Shown: positions 36,825 to 45,442 of the stretch, piece by piece
Layout: each line of letters begins with the position of its first letter
Numbering within the stretch: position 1 is the first letter of the stretch
Assembly: GCF_004343195.1 (NCBI RefSeq)
Contig: NZ_SMCR01000001.1
Location: forward strand, 496,001 to 560,000
DNA from: Biostraticola tofi
GTDB lineage: Bacteria; Pseudomonadota; Gammaproteobacteria; Enterobacterales; Enterobacteriaceae
DNA length: 64,000 bases
Reading direction: 5' to 3'
Program-made: the position numbers and the translations under genes
The notes under the pieces: model-generated
Told to the model about the DNA's origin: nothing
The model's input: only the letters and a program-made list of their open reading frames with translations
Database searches by the model: none

Positions 36825-38426
36825 TCAGGAGCACAGCGACGAGGCCTTGACCGGATCAATGGCCACCAGACCCGCGGTCAGTTCATCGATATGTCGGGCC
36901 AGCAGGGCTTTGTCGCCCTCGCTGCGCTGCATTTTAAGCCGCAGTATTTTCAGCAGCCTGGCCCGCACTTCAAACATAAGTTCCGGTTCCCAGTGCTGCA
37001 GCGCCAGGGGAACTGACGGCGCATTAAGCTCCTGCAGCAGGTGCAAGGCCAGGTCGCTTTTGCCGCCCTGCTCGGCCACCCGGGCCATCAGCAGCCGCTG
37101 GAGCCAGCGGCTGCGGGCGGTAGTGATATCGGGCAGTTGGCTAATCCAGGCCATGGCGCTGTCCACCCCGCTGCTGGCGGCAATCGCCAAGGCTTCGCTT
37201 TCCATGACCAGCACGTCGTTGGCCTCGACGGTAGCCGACGCCTGTACATCCGGCTGCGCTTCCGCCTGGTTGCCGCGCACATGCAGTTCAATCCACTGGC
37301 GGGTGGTTTCATCGGCGAACGGCGTACCGTCGTTATAGCACTGCAGCGAGAGCTCCGGCAGGCGTTCCAGGAACATGCCCACATCACGCTTGATAATATC
37401 GGCCCACAGCTCTTGAGGATGGCCGGCTTTGCTTAACGCCTGGCAGGCATACCACTGCAGATCAAGCCAGAAATGGTTCACCCCTTCGGCGAACATCCGC
37501 TCCACCTGCTCCAAGAGCTCGGTCCAGCGCTGCTGCAAATGCAGCCGCTTCAGCTGGGCGCGCAGCTCGCTGCGCGGCGGCACCAGCCGGGTACGCCCGG
37601 CCGCATCCTGCGACGGCAGCTGATGCAGGGTATCCCAGCGCAGGCTGCGCATCAGCCGGGCGCTGGCCAGCCAGCCTTGCGGCTCGTCGCGCAGATAGCG
37701 AGACAGCTCCCGCGCCTGGTCCAGCAAGTCACGGTCGGACTGGATGCGCTGGGCCGGCGGCAGCGCCGCATGCCCTTGGGCGGCAGCGGGTGTCGTGGCA
37801 GCGGTGGGCGCTGCCGCCGGCGCCGGCGTTACCGCCGCTCGGCCGCCCGACTGCGACAGACGCGCCTGCAGCGCCCCGGTCAGCCCCTGCAGATTCGGCC
37901 GTTTGGCGACGTCCCAGTCGGCAAATAGCGACTCCAGCAGCGCCAGGGCGCCGACGCTGTGCTCAAATGCCGGCAGCGACACCTCCGGATACCGATAGAG
38001 GCTGTCCAGCACTTTGCCGCCGCACAGCCATTCGAGCGCCAGCCGGCGGCTGTTTTTACGATCCGGCAGCAGCGATTCGCCAAACCGCTGCACCAGCCCG
38101 GCCAACAGCAGCAACCCCTCCGCCAGCCCGTTTTCGCCATCCCGGTGCAGCCGGGCCCACAGGTAATAAGTGGCGACCCGCACATCTTTACAGCGGCTGG
38201 TCAGCAGTTTTTCCGCCAGGGCGCATACCAGGTCGGTATCACTGCCGGTAAGCTTATTGACCTCCTCGCGCATGCGCTGGAAATCATCGTCATAAGCCGG
38301 GTCTTCACCTACCGGCGCATCGGCGCTTATCGGTTGCAGCCAGCTGTCGAACCGGCCAAGCCATTGCCGGGTTTCGGTCAGGACGTCGCGGTGAGAAAAA
38401 CAGCCGGCAATCAATTGCTGCAGCAT
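36825..38426 (-). CDS. tssA: T6SS assembly protein TssA, VasJ type
   Basis: A 533-residue TssA with the N-terminal ImpA domain (block DAPVGEDPAYDDDFQRMREEV, about residues 35-57), a low-complexity alanine- and proline-rich linker (about 195-225), and a C-terminal VasJ-type domain. TssA proteins prime or cap sheath and tube growth. The long VasJ C-terminus places it with the capping long TssA forms of enterobacteria. Confidence 0.9.
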   Translation of the reverse strand: MLQQLIAGCFSHRDVLTETRQWLGRFDSWLQPISADAPVGEDPAYDDDFQRMREEVNKLTGSDTDLVCALAEKLLTSRCKDVRVATYYLWARLHRDGENGLAEGLLLLAGLVQRFGESLLPDRKNSRRLALEWLCGGKVLDSLYRYPEVSLPAFEHSVGALALLESLFADWDVAKRPNLQGLTGALQARLSQSGGRAAVTPAPAAAPTAATTPAAAQGHAALPPAQRIQSDRDLLDQARELSRYLRDEPQGWLASARLMRSLRWDTLHQLPSQDAAGRTRLVPPRSELRAQLKRLHLQQRWTELLEQVERMFAEGVNHFWLDLQWYACQALSKAGHPQELWADIIKRDVGMFLERLPELSLQCYNDGTPFADETTRQWIELHVRGNQAEAQPDVQASATVEANDVLVMESEALAIAASSGVDSAMAWISQLPDITTARSRWLQRLLMARVAEQGGKSDLALHLLQELNAPSVPLALQHWEPELMFEVRARLLKILRLKMQRSEGDKALLARHIDELTAGLVAIDPVKASSLCS

Positions 38427-38480
38427 CGGTTCAGGTACTCCTAAAAACGCCGGTAATCATTGTCACTGGCCACTGGCGCA

Positions 38481-41400
38481 TTATTCAAGAAAAATGGTAT
38501 CCGGCAGGCGGAATCCTTTTAGCTCCAGCAGCGCCAGCGGTCCCTTGCCCAGTTCGGTACGCAGGATGTAATTGAGCGGCAGGCCGTCCTGGGCGCGCCA
38601 TACCAGTTGGTAACGACTGGAGTCAATCGGCGTTACCTGCGCTTTATCCAGCAGACGAATCAGCCCCCAGCTGCCCTGGAAGTTGGCATATTCCCGGCTA
38701 CCGGCAGTGGTACTGGCCCAGGTCAGCATAACGCCGGGTTTGAAACTGTTCCCCGGCCAGTTAATTGCCTGCCAGCTCTCCATCTGGTTGAAGTATTTGA
38801 TTTCCTGGCCATCAATCATCAGGTTGGTCTGGACCACATCCCGCGCCGGACGGGCCATCAGTTCGAACTGCATCCCGGCATCGCCGTCAGCGAACACCAT
38901 GTCCGCCAGTTGGCTCAGCTGATTGATGCTGCGGATAAATTCAGGGTTGATGGGCATTCCCTGGGTATTCATCGCATCCGGCACCCATTGGTTGCCTTCT
39001 TTATGCAACACGCCGGAAAGACGGGTGCTGAGGAAGCGCGAGATGCGGCCGCTGTCGCTGCGCAGATATTGCGCCAGCAGCGGTAATGAGGCATCGCTTG
39101 AGGTTTGCCTGAACGGGTAGCGGCCGTCAAACGCCAGGTTCCATTCATCAACGATGGCGTGCTGCCACTGGGCATTGAGGCTGGACGCGGTCGGGGTCAG
39201 CACTTGGTGCCAGGCCTGCTCTACCGGCTGGACAAACAACGCCTCGCCGAAATTGCTCCACTCCTGGCCCAGGCTTGCCGCCAGCAGGCTGCCGTAATCA
39301 CGGGTATCGGTCAGATCGACGGTTTTGCCCTGGAATACCGTCTGCGCCAGCGCCTGGGCCATGGCTTTCGGATCGGGCGCATTAGTGATTTGCTGCATTT
39401 TCAGGCGTATGCGGGTCATCCGGGTCAGGTAGGTCTGCAGATTAAGGGCGTTATTGCCCTGCCCGCCGGCCTGAGGATCCATCAGCGCCAGCAGCGGACC
39501 AAACGTACTGTCCAGCGGTCCTGGCTGCCGCTCGGTCGATGCTCTTTCATTGATGTCACTGCCGCCGAACAGTCCGCGGGTGCGGCGCTCGACGCTACCG
39601 GAGATATCCAGGTCATTCTGGCCGGCCCTGGCCTGGCGGGCCACTGATTTCATCAGGGCGGTAAGCGGCGATTGCCTGACATCGGCCATCAGGGTCAGTT
39701 GGTCGATAGAGTCGGACAGCGAACCGGCCGGCTGCCACTGGATGCTGTTGAGGAATTCCAGCCAGACGCTGGCAAAATCACTGAAATAGCGCTCGCGCAG
39801 GCGGGCCTTGAGGTCATCAGACGTCAGCTCCTGCTGGCGAGCCTGGTTATCGCTCAGCACCCAATCCGCCTCGGCGCCGCGCTGATTGACCATCTCATCG
39901 ATGGTGCCACGGATTTTTTGCTGCCAGGCCTCAAGGGTAAACATGCCCGGCACCGTGCTGTCGGTGGTGAATAACAGCGAGGCATCGGTTGCGCCGGTCA
40001 ACTGATCGAGGGTCATTTCCGGGAAGCTATTGACCACCCGCGCCAGCAGTTTCTGATAGAGATCGATTTCCAGATCTTGCCGGGCCGATTGGCGCAACAG
40101 CACGCTACGGGCCTGATTAATCAGGCTGGCGTCAGGCTGGATACGCCAGTCGGCATGGGCCGGCAGGTTGCCGGCGTAAAAGGCCAACAGCGCCGGGGCG
40201 GTGGCCTGCCAGACGCCGTCAGGCACCCCTTCACGGTGCGGCCAGACCCGCGCCAGGCTTTGCGCCAGGAAAGCCGGCTCGACTTTTTCCGCCCTGGCCA
40301 TCATCAAATAGGCTTTCAAGTGATTATACAGCTGGCGGGCATGCTGTTTGGCGGCGGCATCGGTGCTTGTCGAGGCGCTCAGTTGCCGGATGGCCTGCTG
40401 CAGTTGGCCGGCGGCGGCGTCCCGCATCAGTTGCTGATTAAGGCGGCCATAACGCGGCCACAGCGCCGCCAATTGCTGTTCAGTGGTATCCAGGCCAAAC
40501 CGAACATGCCAGGGTGTGCTTGCGGCGGCATTGTGCTGCAAACGGCCGATTTCCAGCTGCAGTGCCTGCTGCTGCTGCAGTCGGTCAGCCAAAGGCGTTG
40601 CCCGATTGCCGGCGGCGTCCGCCAGACGGCGGTTTTCGTTTATCTGGCTACGGTTATTGAGGAAGGACAGTACCGAACCGGTGCCCCACAGTACCGCCAG
40701 CCCAATCACGCCCCATTGGGCTACGCGGTGCCAGCGTACGCCCAACCGCCGGGCCGGCAGGGTGCCGGCATCATTGATGATGCCCTGCCAGCCGGCATCC
40801 GGCAGCCAGCCATGGGGCGTCACGCCGTCACGGGCAGCCAGCGGCAGACTGAACATCATCCCGGCCAGACATACCGATTGCGGACCGGCGATAAGCGGCG
40901 CCAGCGCGATGCGGATTCTGTCGATACCGCCGGTTGACCACGACTGCGCCAGGCGCAGCAGATAATCGTGGCGTTCATTATTCATCACCTGGGCCATTCC
41001 CTGTCGGGTCAGGCCGGGAGTGAGCCCGGCCAGCGCGCCGGCGACTCGCTCCGGCGTACAGTTGACCGGCAACAGACAGCCCACGGTTTGGCTGGGGCTA
41101 TCCTGCTGGTTCCATTGACTGTGCCCGACCTCCCACAGGTAAAGCGGCACCTGCCATCCCAGCGCCCGAAAGCCGATATGCAACCGACGCGCCATGGCAT
41201 CGGCGCGGGCGGTGGTGGTTTCCCCGGTGGTCCAGATCACGGCATCCAGCGGACGGCGGCGCAGACGGCGCAGGCCGCTTAAGTTATCTATCCCACCCTG
41301 GGAGAAGATATCGCCGGCCCACAGCAGCACCGTACCCTCGCTTTCAAGCCATTGCTGGTGCGTAAGGCCAGGCGCGACCTGCTCGACGGTGGCCACATCC

Positions 41401-41756
41401 CCCAGCAGCAGCAGCAGCCGAGTCCGGGAGCGCCATCTGCGGCCATAGCGATAGCGAAGATGCTCGGTAAGCGAAAGCCAGCACCGGGTGTTATCCGCCG
41501 TTACAGCGGCCGGTTTAGCGCCGCCATGGCCGAAACGACGGAAAAAATCCAGCGAGGCCAGCTTGGCCAGCCCGAAGGTATTCATGCCGTCAGCCACGAT
41601 AAGAAACAGACAGGCCACCACCAGGCCGAGCGTGGCTTTCATTTTTACCGTCTCGTTCGGCAACACCCAGAACGGGTTCTTCAGCCAGATCAGCGCATTA
41701 CCTATCGCCAATAGGCAAAGGATAATAATCCAGGTACTTAAGCGTCTTTTATTCAT
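38481..41756 (-). CDS. tssM: T6SS membrane complex protein TssM (IcmF/VasK), Walker A absent
   Basis: A 1091-residue inner-membrane protein of the IcmF family. Two membrane helices lie at about 9-25 and 43-60, a third near residue 355, then a large periplasmic part containing the IcmF and DUF1215-like regions that binds TssJ. The cytoplasmic NTPase-like domain reads LLLLLGDVATVEQV near residue 115, where many homologues have a GxxGxGKT loop, so nucleotide binding through a canonical P-loop is not expected. It starts inside the end of the preceding gene. Confidence 0.93.
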   Translation of the reverse strand: MNKRRLSTWIIILCLLAIGNALIWLKNPFWVLPNETVKMKATLGLVVACLFLIVADGMNTFGLAKLASLDFFRRFGHGGAKPAAVTADNTRCWLSLTEHLRYRYGRRWRSRTRLLLLLGDVATVEQVAPGLTHQQWLESEGTVLLWAGDIFSQGGIDNLSGLRRLRRRPLDAVIWTTGETTTARADAMARRLHIGFRALGWQVPLYLWEVGHSQWNQQDSPSQTVGCLLPVNCTPERVAGALAGLTPGLTRQGMAQVMNNERHDYLLRLAQSWSTGGIDRIRIALAPLIAGPQSVCLAGMMFSLPLAARDGVTPHGWLPDAGWQGIINDAGTLPARRLGVRWHRVAQWGVIGLAVLWGTGSVLSFLNNRSQINENRRLADAAGNRATPLADRLQQQQALQLEIGRLQHNAAASTPWHVRFGLDTTEQQLAALWPRYGRLNQQLMRDAAAGQLQQAIRQLSASTSTDAAAKQHARQLYNHLKAYLMMARAEKVEPAFLAQSLARVWPHREGVPDGVWQATAPALLAFYAGNLPAHADWRIQPDASLINQARSVLLRQSARQDLEIDLYQKLLARVVNSFPEMTLDQLTGATDASLLFTTDSTVPGMFTLEAWQQKIRGTIDEMVNQRGAEADWVLSDNQARQQELTSDDLKARLRERYFSDFASVWLEFLNSIQWQPAGSLSDSIDQLTLMADVRQSPLTALMKSVARQARAGQNDLDISGSVERRTRGLFGGSDINERASTERQPGPLDSTFGPLLALMDPQAGGQGNNALNLQTYLTRMTRIRLKMQQITNAPDPKAMAQALAQTVFQGKTVDLTDTRDYGSLLAASLGQEWSNFGEALFVQPVEQAWHQVLTPTASSLNAQWQHAIVDEWNLAFDGRYPFRQTSSDASLPLLAQYLRSDSGRISRFLSTRLSGVLHKEGNQWVPDAMNTQGMPINPEFIRSINQLSQLADMVFADGDAGMQFELMARPARDVVQTNLMIDGQEIKYFNQMESWQAINWPGNSFKPGVMLTWASTTAGSREYANFQGSWGLIRLLDKAQVTPIDSSRYQLVWRAQDGLPLNYILRTELGKGPLALLELKGFRLPDTIFLE

Positions 41757-42952
41757 TGTTTATCCTGCGGTAACTCTGGAATAGCCCGCACCAGGCAGCC
41801 CTGTAGGCTAAGGTCGGTGAGCAAAATCAACTGCGCCAGTGAAGAAGAGCGTAAATGCTCGACCGCGCAAGCGAGGGTAAGGTTGCCGGTGCCATTAGCC
41901 AGCAGCCCCAGCGAGCTGTCCAGCCGATGCTGGCGGGCGGCGACGTCAAAACCCCGGGCATCCAGGGCCGAAATGGCCTCGACATAGGGGGGTTGTTCAC
42001 AGCGGGTCTGCCATAAAAACAGCGGCTCGGGCCCTGTCGCCGCTGAACAGACCAGCAGCTCATCCACCTGCGCGGCCACACTGGACAACGCGACCGGCCG
42101 GTGCACCAGGGCCAGCGGCGTGACAGCATGCCGGCGGCACCAGCTGCTTTTGGCGAGCAACACCGCCGAAACCGATTCGGCGATATCGGCAACCGGCAGT
42201 TGATTAAGCTGGATTTCAATAGACAGGACGAGCGGATTAGCGGCGTCGTTATCCAGCCAGTCATCCAACCACAGCAGCCCATCGGCCTGGTTATCCAGGC
42301 TGACTTCGCCAAAGGGCAACTGCTGCTCGGCCAGCCATGCGCACAGCCGTTCCAGCAGCGCATCGTCAGACAGCGTCTGATCATGCCTTACCCGCAGTGC
42401 GCATGGCTGAATCAGATATTCATGGTCCAGCGCCGACAGCACCTGTTGCAGGTGCAGACTAAGCCGGGAGACATACTCCTCTTGGGTTTGCTTGACCGGT
42501 GGCGGCGCAAGCTGGCTGAAATGGGCGACCCGTTCATCAGTCGGGAAATAGACCGGCTGCAGACCGACCGCCCCCTGCAGCAAGGCATCGGCCAGTTTAT
42601 TGTTGGCGACGGCGGTATGGTAAGACAGGCTCAGTACCCCCAGCGTGCGCTGTCCCTGGGCGATAAGTTTGGCTTCGGTGTCCTGCCGGGTTTCATTCCA
42701 TTGCAGGACATATTCCCGTCGGTTCTCATAGATCCAAAGCCGGATGCCGTAGAAAACCAGCCCTATCAGCAGCGGAAAAACCACCGTCAGCAGCAGAAAC
42801 CAGGCCTCGCCAACCGCCTGCCTGAGCGGGAACCATCGCCCCAGGCCAAACAACACCAGCAGCAGGACAGCCGATAAACCTAGCCAGCGGCTTTTCAGCG
42901 GCCTTGCCGGCTCCGCCAAGGGCTCCGGCAGGGAAGAAAAATGTACCGGCAT
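41753..42952 (-). CDS. T6SS-linked membrane protein of unknown function
   Basis: A 399-residue protein that I do not recognise as a core T6SS component. Two hydrophobic helices lie at about residues 26-42 and 51-72, followed by about 320 mostly soluble residues. It lies between PAAR and tssM and overlaps tssM by four bases, so it is translationally coupled to the membrane-complex gene. Similar uncharacterised genes stand before tssM in Klebsiella-like loci, from memory. An accessory part of the membrane complex is a fair guess. Confidence 0.75.
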   Translation of the reverse strand: MPVHFSSLPEPLAEPARPLKSRWLGLSAVLLLVLFGLGRWFPLRQAVGEAWFLLLTVVFPLLIGLVFYGIRLWIYENRREYVLQWNETRQDTEAKLIAQGQRTLGVLSLSYHTAVANNKLADALLQGAVGLQPVYFPTDERVAHFSQLAPPPVKQTQEEYVSRLSLHLQQVLSALDHEYLIQPCALRVRHDQTLSDDALLERLCAWLAEQQLPFGEVSLDNQADGLLWLDDWLDNDAANPLVLSIEIQLNQLPVADIAESVSAVLLAKSSWCRRHAVTPLALVHRPVALSSVAAQVDELLVCSAATGPEPLFLWQTRCEQPPYVEAISALDARGFDVAARQHRLDSSLGLLANGTGNLTLACAVEHLRSSSLAQLILLTDLSLQGCLVRAIPELPQDKQ

Positions 42953-42955
42953 GAT

Positions 42956-43213
42956 TCAGTTTTTTCCCGCTATCGGCAATGATGAGATAAGCGTACAGCC
43001 ACAGCCACAGCGATGGCCATGCAGCGCTATCGCCTTGCCGTTGATATTGGCGCTACTGTCGCCCTCGATAATGGTGGTTTTTTTATGCTTCGGGCACGAC
43101 ACGCTGTCGCCGACGCAGGCGACGGGAATACCGCCGAATACCACGCCCGATGAGCCGGTTAACACCGTGCCGCCATGAGTGGTTTTGTCACCTATTCGTA
43201 TGATTCCCTGCAT
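42956..43213 (-). CDS. PAAR-domain spike tip protein
   Basis: An 85-residue minimal PAAR protein that sharpens the VgrG spike. The sequence opens with GIIRIGDKTTHGGTVLTGSS, and histidine and cysteine ligands for the tip zinc are seen at THGG, CPKH and LHGHRCGCGC. There is no extension domain, so it does not itself carry a toxin. The ATG at 43213 has GGAG six bases ahead; the longer frame to 43267 lacks one. Confidence 0.92.
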   Translation of the reverse strand: MQGIIRIGDKTTHGGTVLTGSSGVVFGGIPVACVGDSVSCPKHKKTTIIEGDSSANINGKAIALHGHRCGCGCTLISSLPIAGKN

Positions 43214-43306
43214 TGATAGCTCCGCAAAAATAGGGGGAGAGGCATGAAGGCCATTCCCGGTAGTCACTGTGATAGCGGGGAAAATCCCCTTAAGATAGGA
43301 TGTTGA

Positions 43307-44263
43307 TTACTGCGTATTCACCACGCAGCGAAAGGTTTTATCCGTCGGCGCATGTCCATCACCTTCCGGTGGGCTGAAGCTGCGATCGATAGTTAAGCCT
43401 CTACCAGGGCCGCTTAAATCCTGGCCTCTCAGGACCCTGACCGTTTTACCGTCGTGGTTTTTAAACGTCGGGGCAGCTGGCCCCTGGGGATCGTTAAGTG
43501 GCGAGCGCTGGTAATACGCTGGATCATACCAGTCCTTGACCCATTCAAAGCCGTTGCCGGCCATATCATAAATGCCCAGTGGATTCGGCGGAAAAGCATC
43601 CCCCGGTAAGGCAGAGAAAGAGTCTAGGCCGTTATTCATTTTTTCAGAATAGGCGCTGCGATCGGCCTCGCCCGCCACATTGATCCCTTCGGTACCATAG
43701 CTGTCTTTAAAGCGTAGCGTGCCGTCATCGGTCGGCACAATATTAAACTGGCCTTTGCTGCGGGCCGCATACTCCCATTGGGCTTCGGTTGGCAAAGCCA
43801 CCTTGTCACCGGTCATTTTGGCCATCCAGGCGCAATATTTTTCGGCCTCAGGCCAAAGGGCATGGGCGGGGGTGTTGGGCATCTTGTTATTGGCATCCCA
43901 ATACCGTTTCAACACTATTCCAGAGTACTCAGGCAACGGCAGTTGGTTTTGTTTCAGGTAAAACTGATACTGCTCATTATCAATCTTGAACCGGGTTATC
44001 TTGAAGGGACTGAGCTGGACGCGGTGCAGCGGCTTGCTGTCGGCATCGCTTTCATAGGACAGCTTTTCCTTGCCATGCTCACGGCCGAAATCGCCCATTA
44101 AAAATTCACCGCCCTCTACGCTCACCAGGGAAGCGTTGAATTTTTCTATCTGTTTTTTTACCTCTGGGTTGCTGTCATTTTGCTGTACTGAGCTGGCCTC
44201 ATCACACCCGGCGAGTAATCCCAGCGCAAGTGCCAAGGCGGTACGGTTGGGATGAAATGTCAT
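43307..44263 (-). CDS. FGE/SUMF1-fold lipoprotein, copy 2, candidate T6SS immunity protein
   Basis: A 318-residue lipoprotein. The signal peptide ends in LLAGC (about residue 19), so it is anchored facing the periplasm. The rest is a formylglycine-generating-enzyme (SUMF1) fold: VEGGEFLMGDF, PTEAQWEYAAR, YDMAGNGFEWVKDWY and the final FRCVVN. The catalytic cysteine pair is missing; the region reads GPGRGLTID. The mature protein has only the lipid cysteine and two others. It is closely similar to the gene upstream. Position after a VgrG-linked cargo gene suggests immunity, which is inferred. Confidence 0.85.
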   Translation of the reverse strand: MTFHPNRTALALALGLLAGCDEASSVQQNDSNPEVKKQIEKFNASLVSVEGGEFLMGDFGREHGKEKLSYESDADSKPLHRVQLSPFKITRFKIDNEQYQFYLKQNQLPLPEYSGIVLKRYWDANNKMPNTPAHALWPEAEKYCAWMAKMTGDKVALPTEAQWEYAARSKGQFNIVPTDDGTLRFKDSYGTEGINVAGEADRSAYSEKMNNGLDSFSALPGDAFPPNPLGIYDMAGNGFEWVKDWYDPAYYQRSPLNDPQGPAAPTFKNHDGKTVRVLRGQDLSGPGRGLTIDRSFSPPEGDGHAPTDKTFRCVVNTQ

Positions 44264-44479
44264 TTTTTTCCTTAACTCACACATACCTGGATCTGACTTT
44301 GATGCAGCATCATTGCCGTTACTGATAGACAGCCATGCCAAAAATCCTGAGTCTGGCTCAAATCAGTGGCGCGCTGGTCACTTCGGTTTCAGATCACGAT
44401 TTATAGACATGTCCGTTTCTTTCAAATAACGGGATCATCACGCCAATGGCCAATGAAAGCATCTGGCGAAACGGATTTG

Positions 44480-45433
44480 TTACTCGTTCACCACGCAGCG
44501 GAAAGTTTTATCAAGCGGCAGAAAACTATCATTATCCGGTGTGCTGAATTCACGATTAATGGTGAGTCCTCTACCGGGACCGCTGTAGTCCTGTCCTCTG
44601 ATGACTTTGACACTTTTACCATCGTAATTTTTGAAGGTCGGTGTTTCAGGCCCCTGGGGATCTTTGAGCGGTGAATGCTGATAATATCCAGGATCATACC
44701 AGTCCTTGACCCATTCAAACCCGTTGCCGGCCATATCATAAATCCCCAGTGGGTTAGGCGGGAAAACATCCCCCGGTAAGGCAGAGAAAGACTCAAGGCC
44801 GTTATTCATTTTTTCAGAATAGGCGCTGCGGTCGGCCTCGCCCGCCACATTGATCCCTTCAGTGCCATAGCTGTCCTTGAAGCGTAGCGTGCCGTCATCG
44901 GTCGGCACAATATTAAATTTCCCTTTACTGCGGGCCGCATATTCCCACTGGGCCTCGGTAGGTAGGGCCACCTTTTTACCAGTCATTTTAGACAGCCAGG
45001 CGCAGTATTTTTCGGCCTCAGGCCAAAGGGCATGAGCAGGAGTATTGGGCGTTTTATTTTTGGCATCCCATGATTTTTTCGTTATCGGACCGGACCCTTC
45101 CGGCAAAGTTAGTTGGTTCTGCTTCAGATAAAACTGATACTGTTCATTATCAATTTTGAACCGCGTTATTTTAAAGGGACTAAGCTGAACACGATGCAGC
45201 GGCTTGCTATCATCGTCGCTGTCATAATACAGTTTTTCCTTGCCATGCTCACGGCCGAAATCGCCCATCAAAAATTCACCGCCCTCTACACTTACCAGGG
45301 AAGCATTGAACTTTTCTATCTGTTTTTTTACCTCTGGGCTGCTGTCATTCTGCTGCACGGACGTGGCGTCATCGCAGCCAATCAGTAATCCAAGAACAAG
45401 CATGTAGGCGCTACGGTATGGATACATCGTCAT
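44480..45433 (-). CDS. FGE/SUMF1-fold lipoprotein, copy 1, candidate T6SS immunity protein
   Basis: A 317-residue paralogue of the next gene, with the same plan: lipobox LLIGC near residue 20, then a cysteine-poor SUMF1-type domain. Differences cluster at the start of the mature part and in the segment near residues 115-125 (PEGSGPITKKSWDAKNK against PEYSGIVLKRYWDANNK) and near the end. It starts ten bases after the stop of the putative effector. The gene is AT-rich (20 of 60 bases are G or C at 45121-45180). Confidence 0.85.
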   Translation of the reverse strand: MTMYPYRSAYMLVLGLLIGCDDATSVQQNDSSPEVKKQIEKFNASLVSVEGGEFLMGDFGREHGKEKLYYDSDDDSKPLHRVQLSPFKITRFKIDNEQYQFYLKQNQLTLPEGSGPITKKSWDAKNKTPNTPAHALWPEAEKYCAWLSKMTGKKVALPTEAQWEYAARSKGKFNIVPTDDGTLRFKDSYGTEGINVAGEADRSAYSEKMNNGLESFSALPGDVFPPNPLGIYDMAGNGFEWVKDWYDPGYYQHSPLKDPQGPETPTFKNYDGKSVKVIRGQDYSGPGRGLTINREFSTPDNDSFLPLDKTFRCVVNE

Positions 45434-45442
45434 GTGCTTCCC

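Noticed and set aside
43307-45433. Active sulfatase-maturing enzymes
   Set aside because: The catalytic cysteine pair is missing and there is no sulfatase gene in the window.
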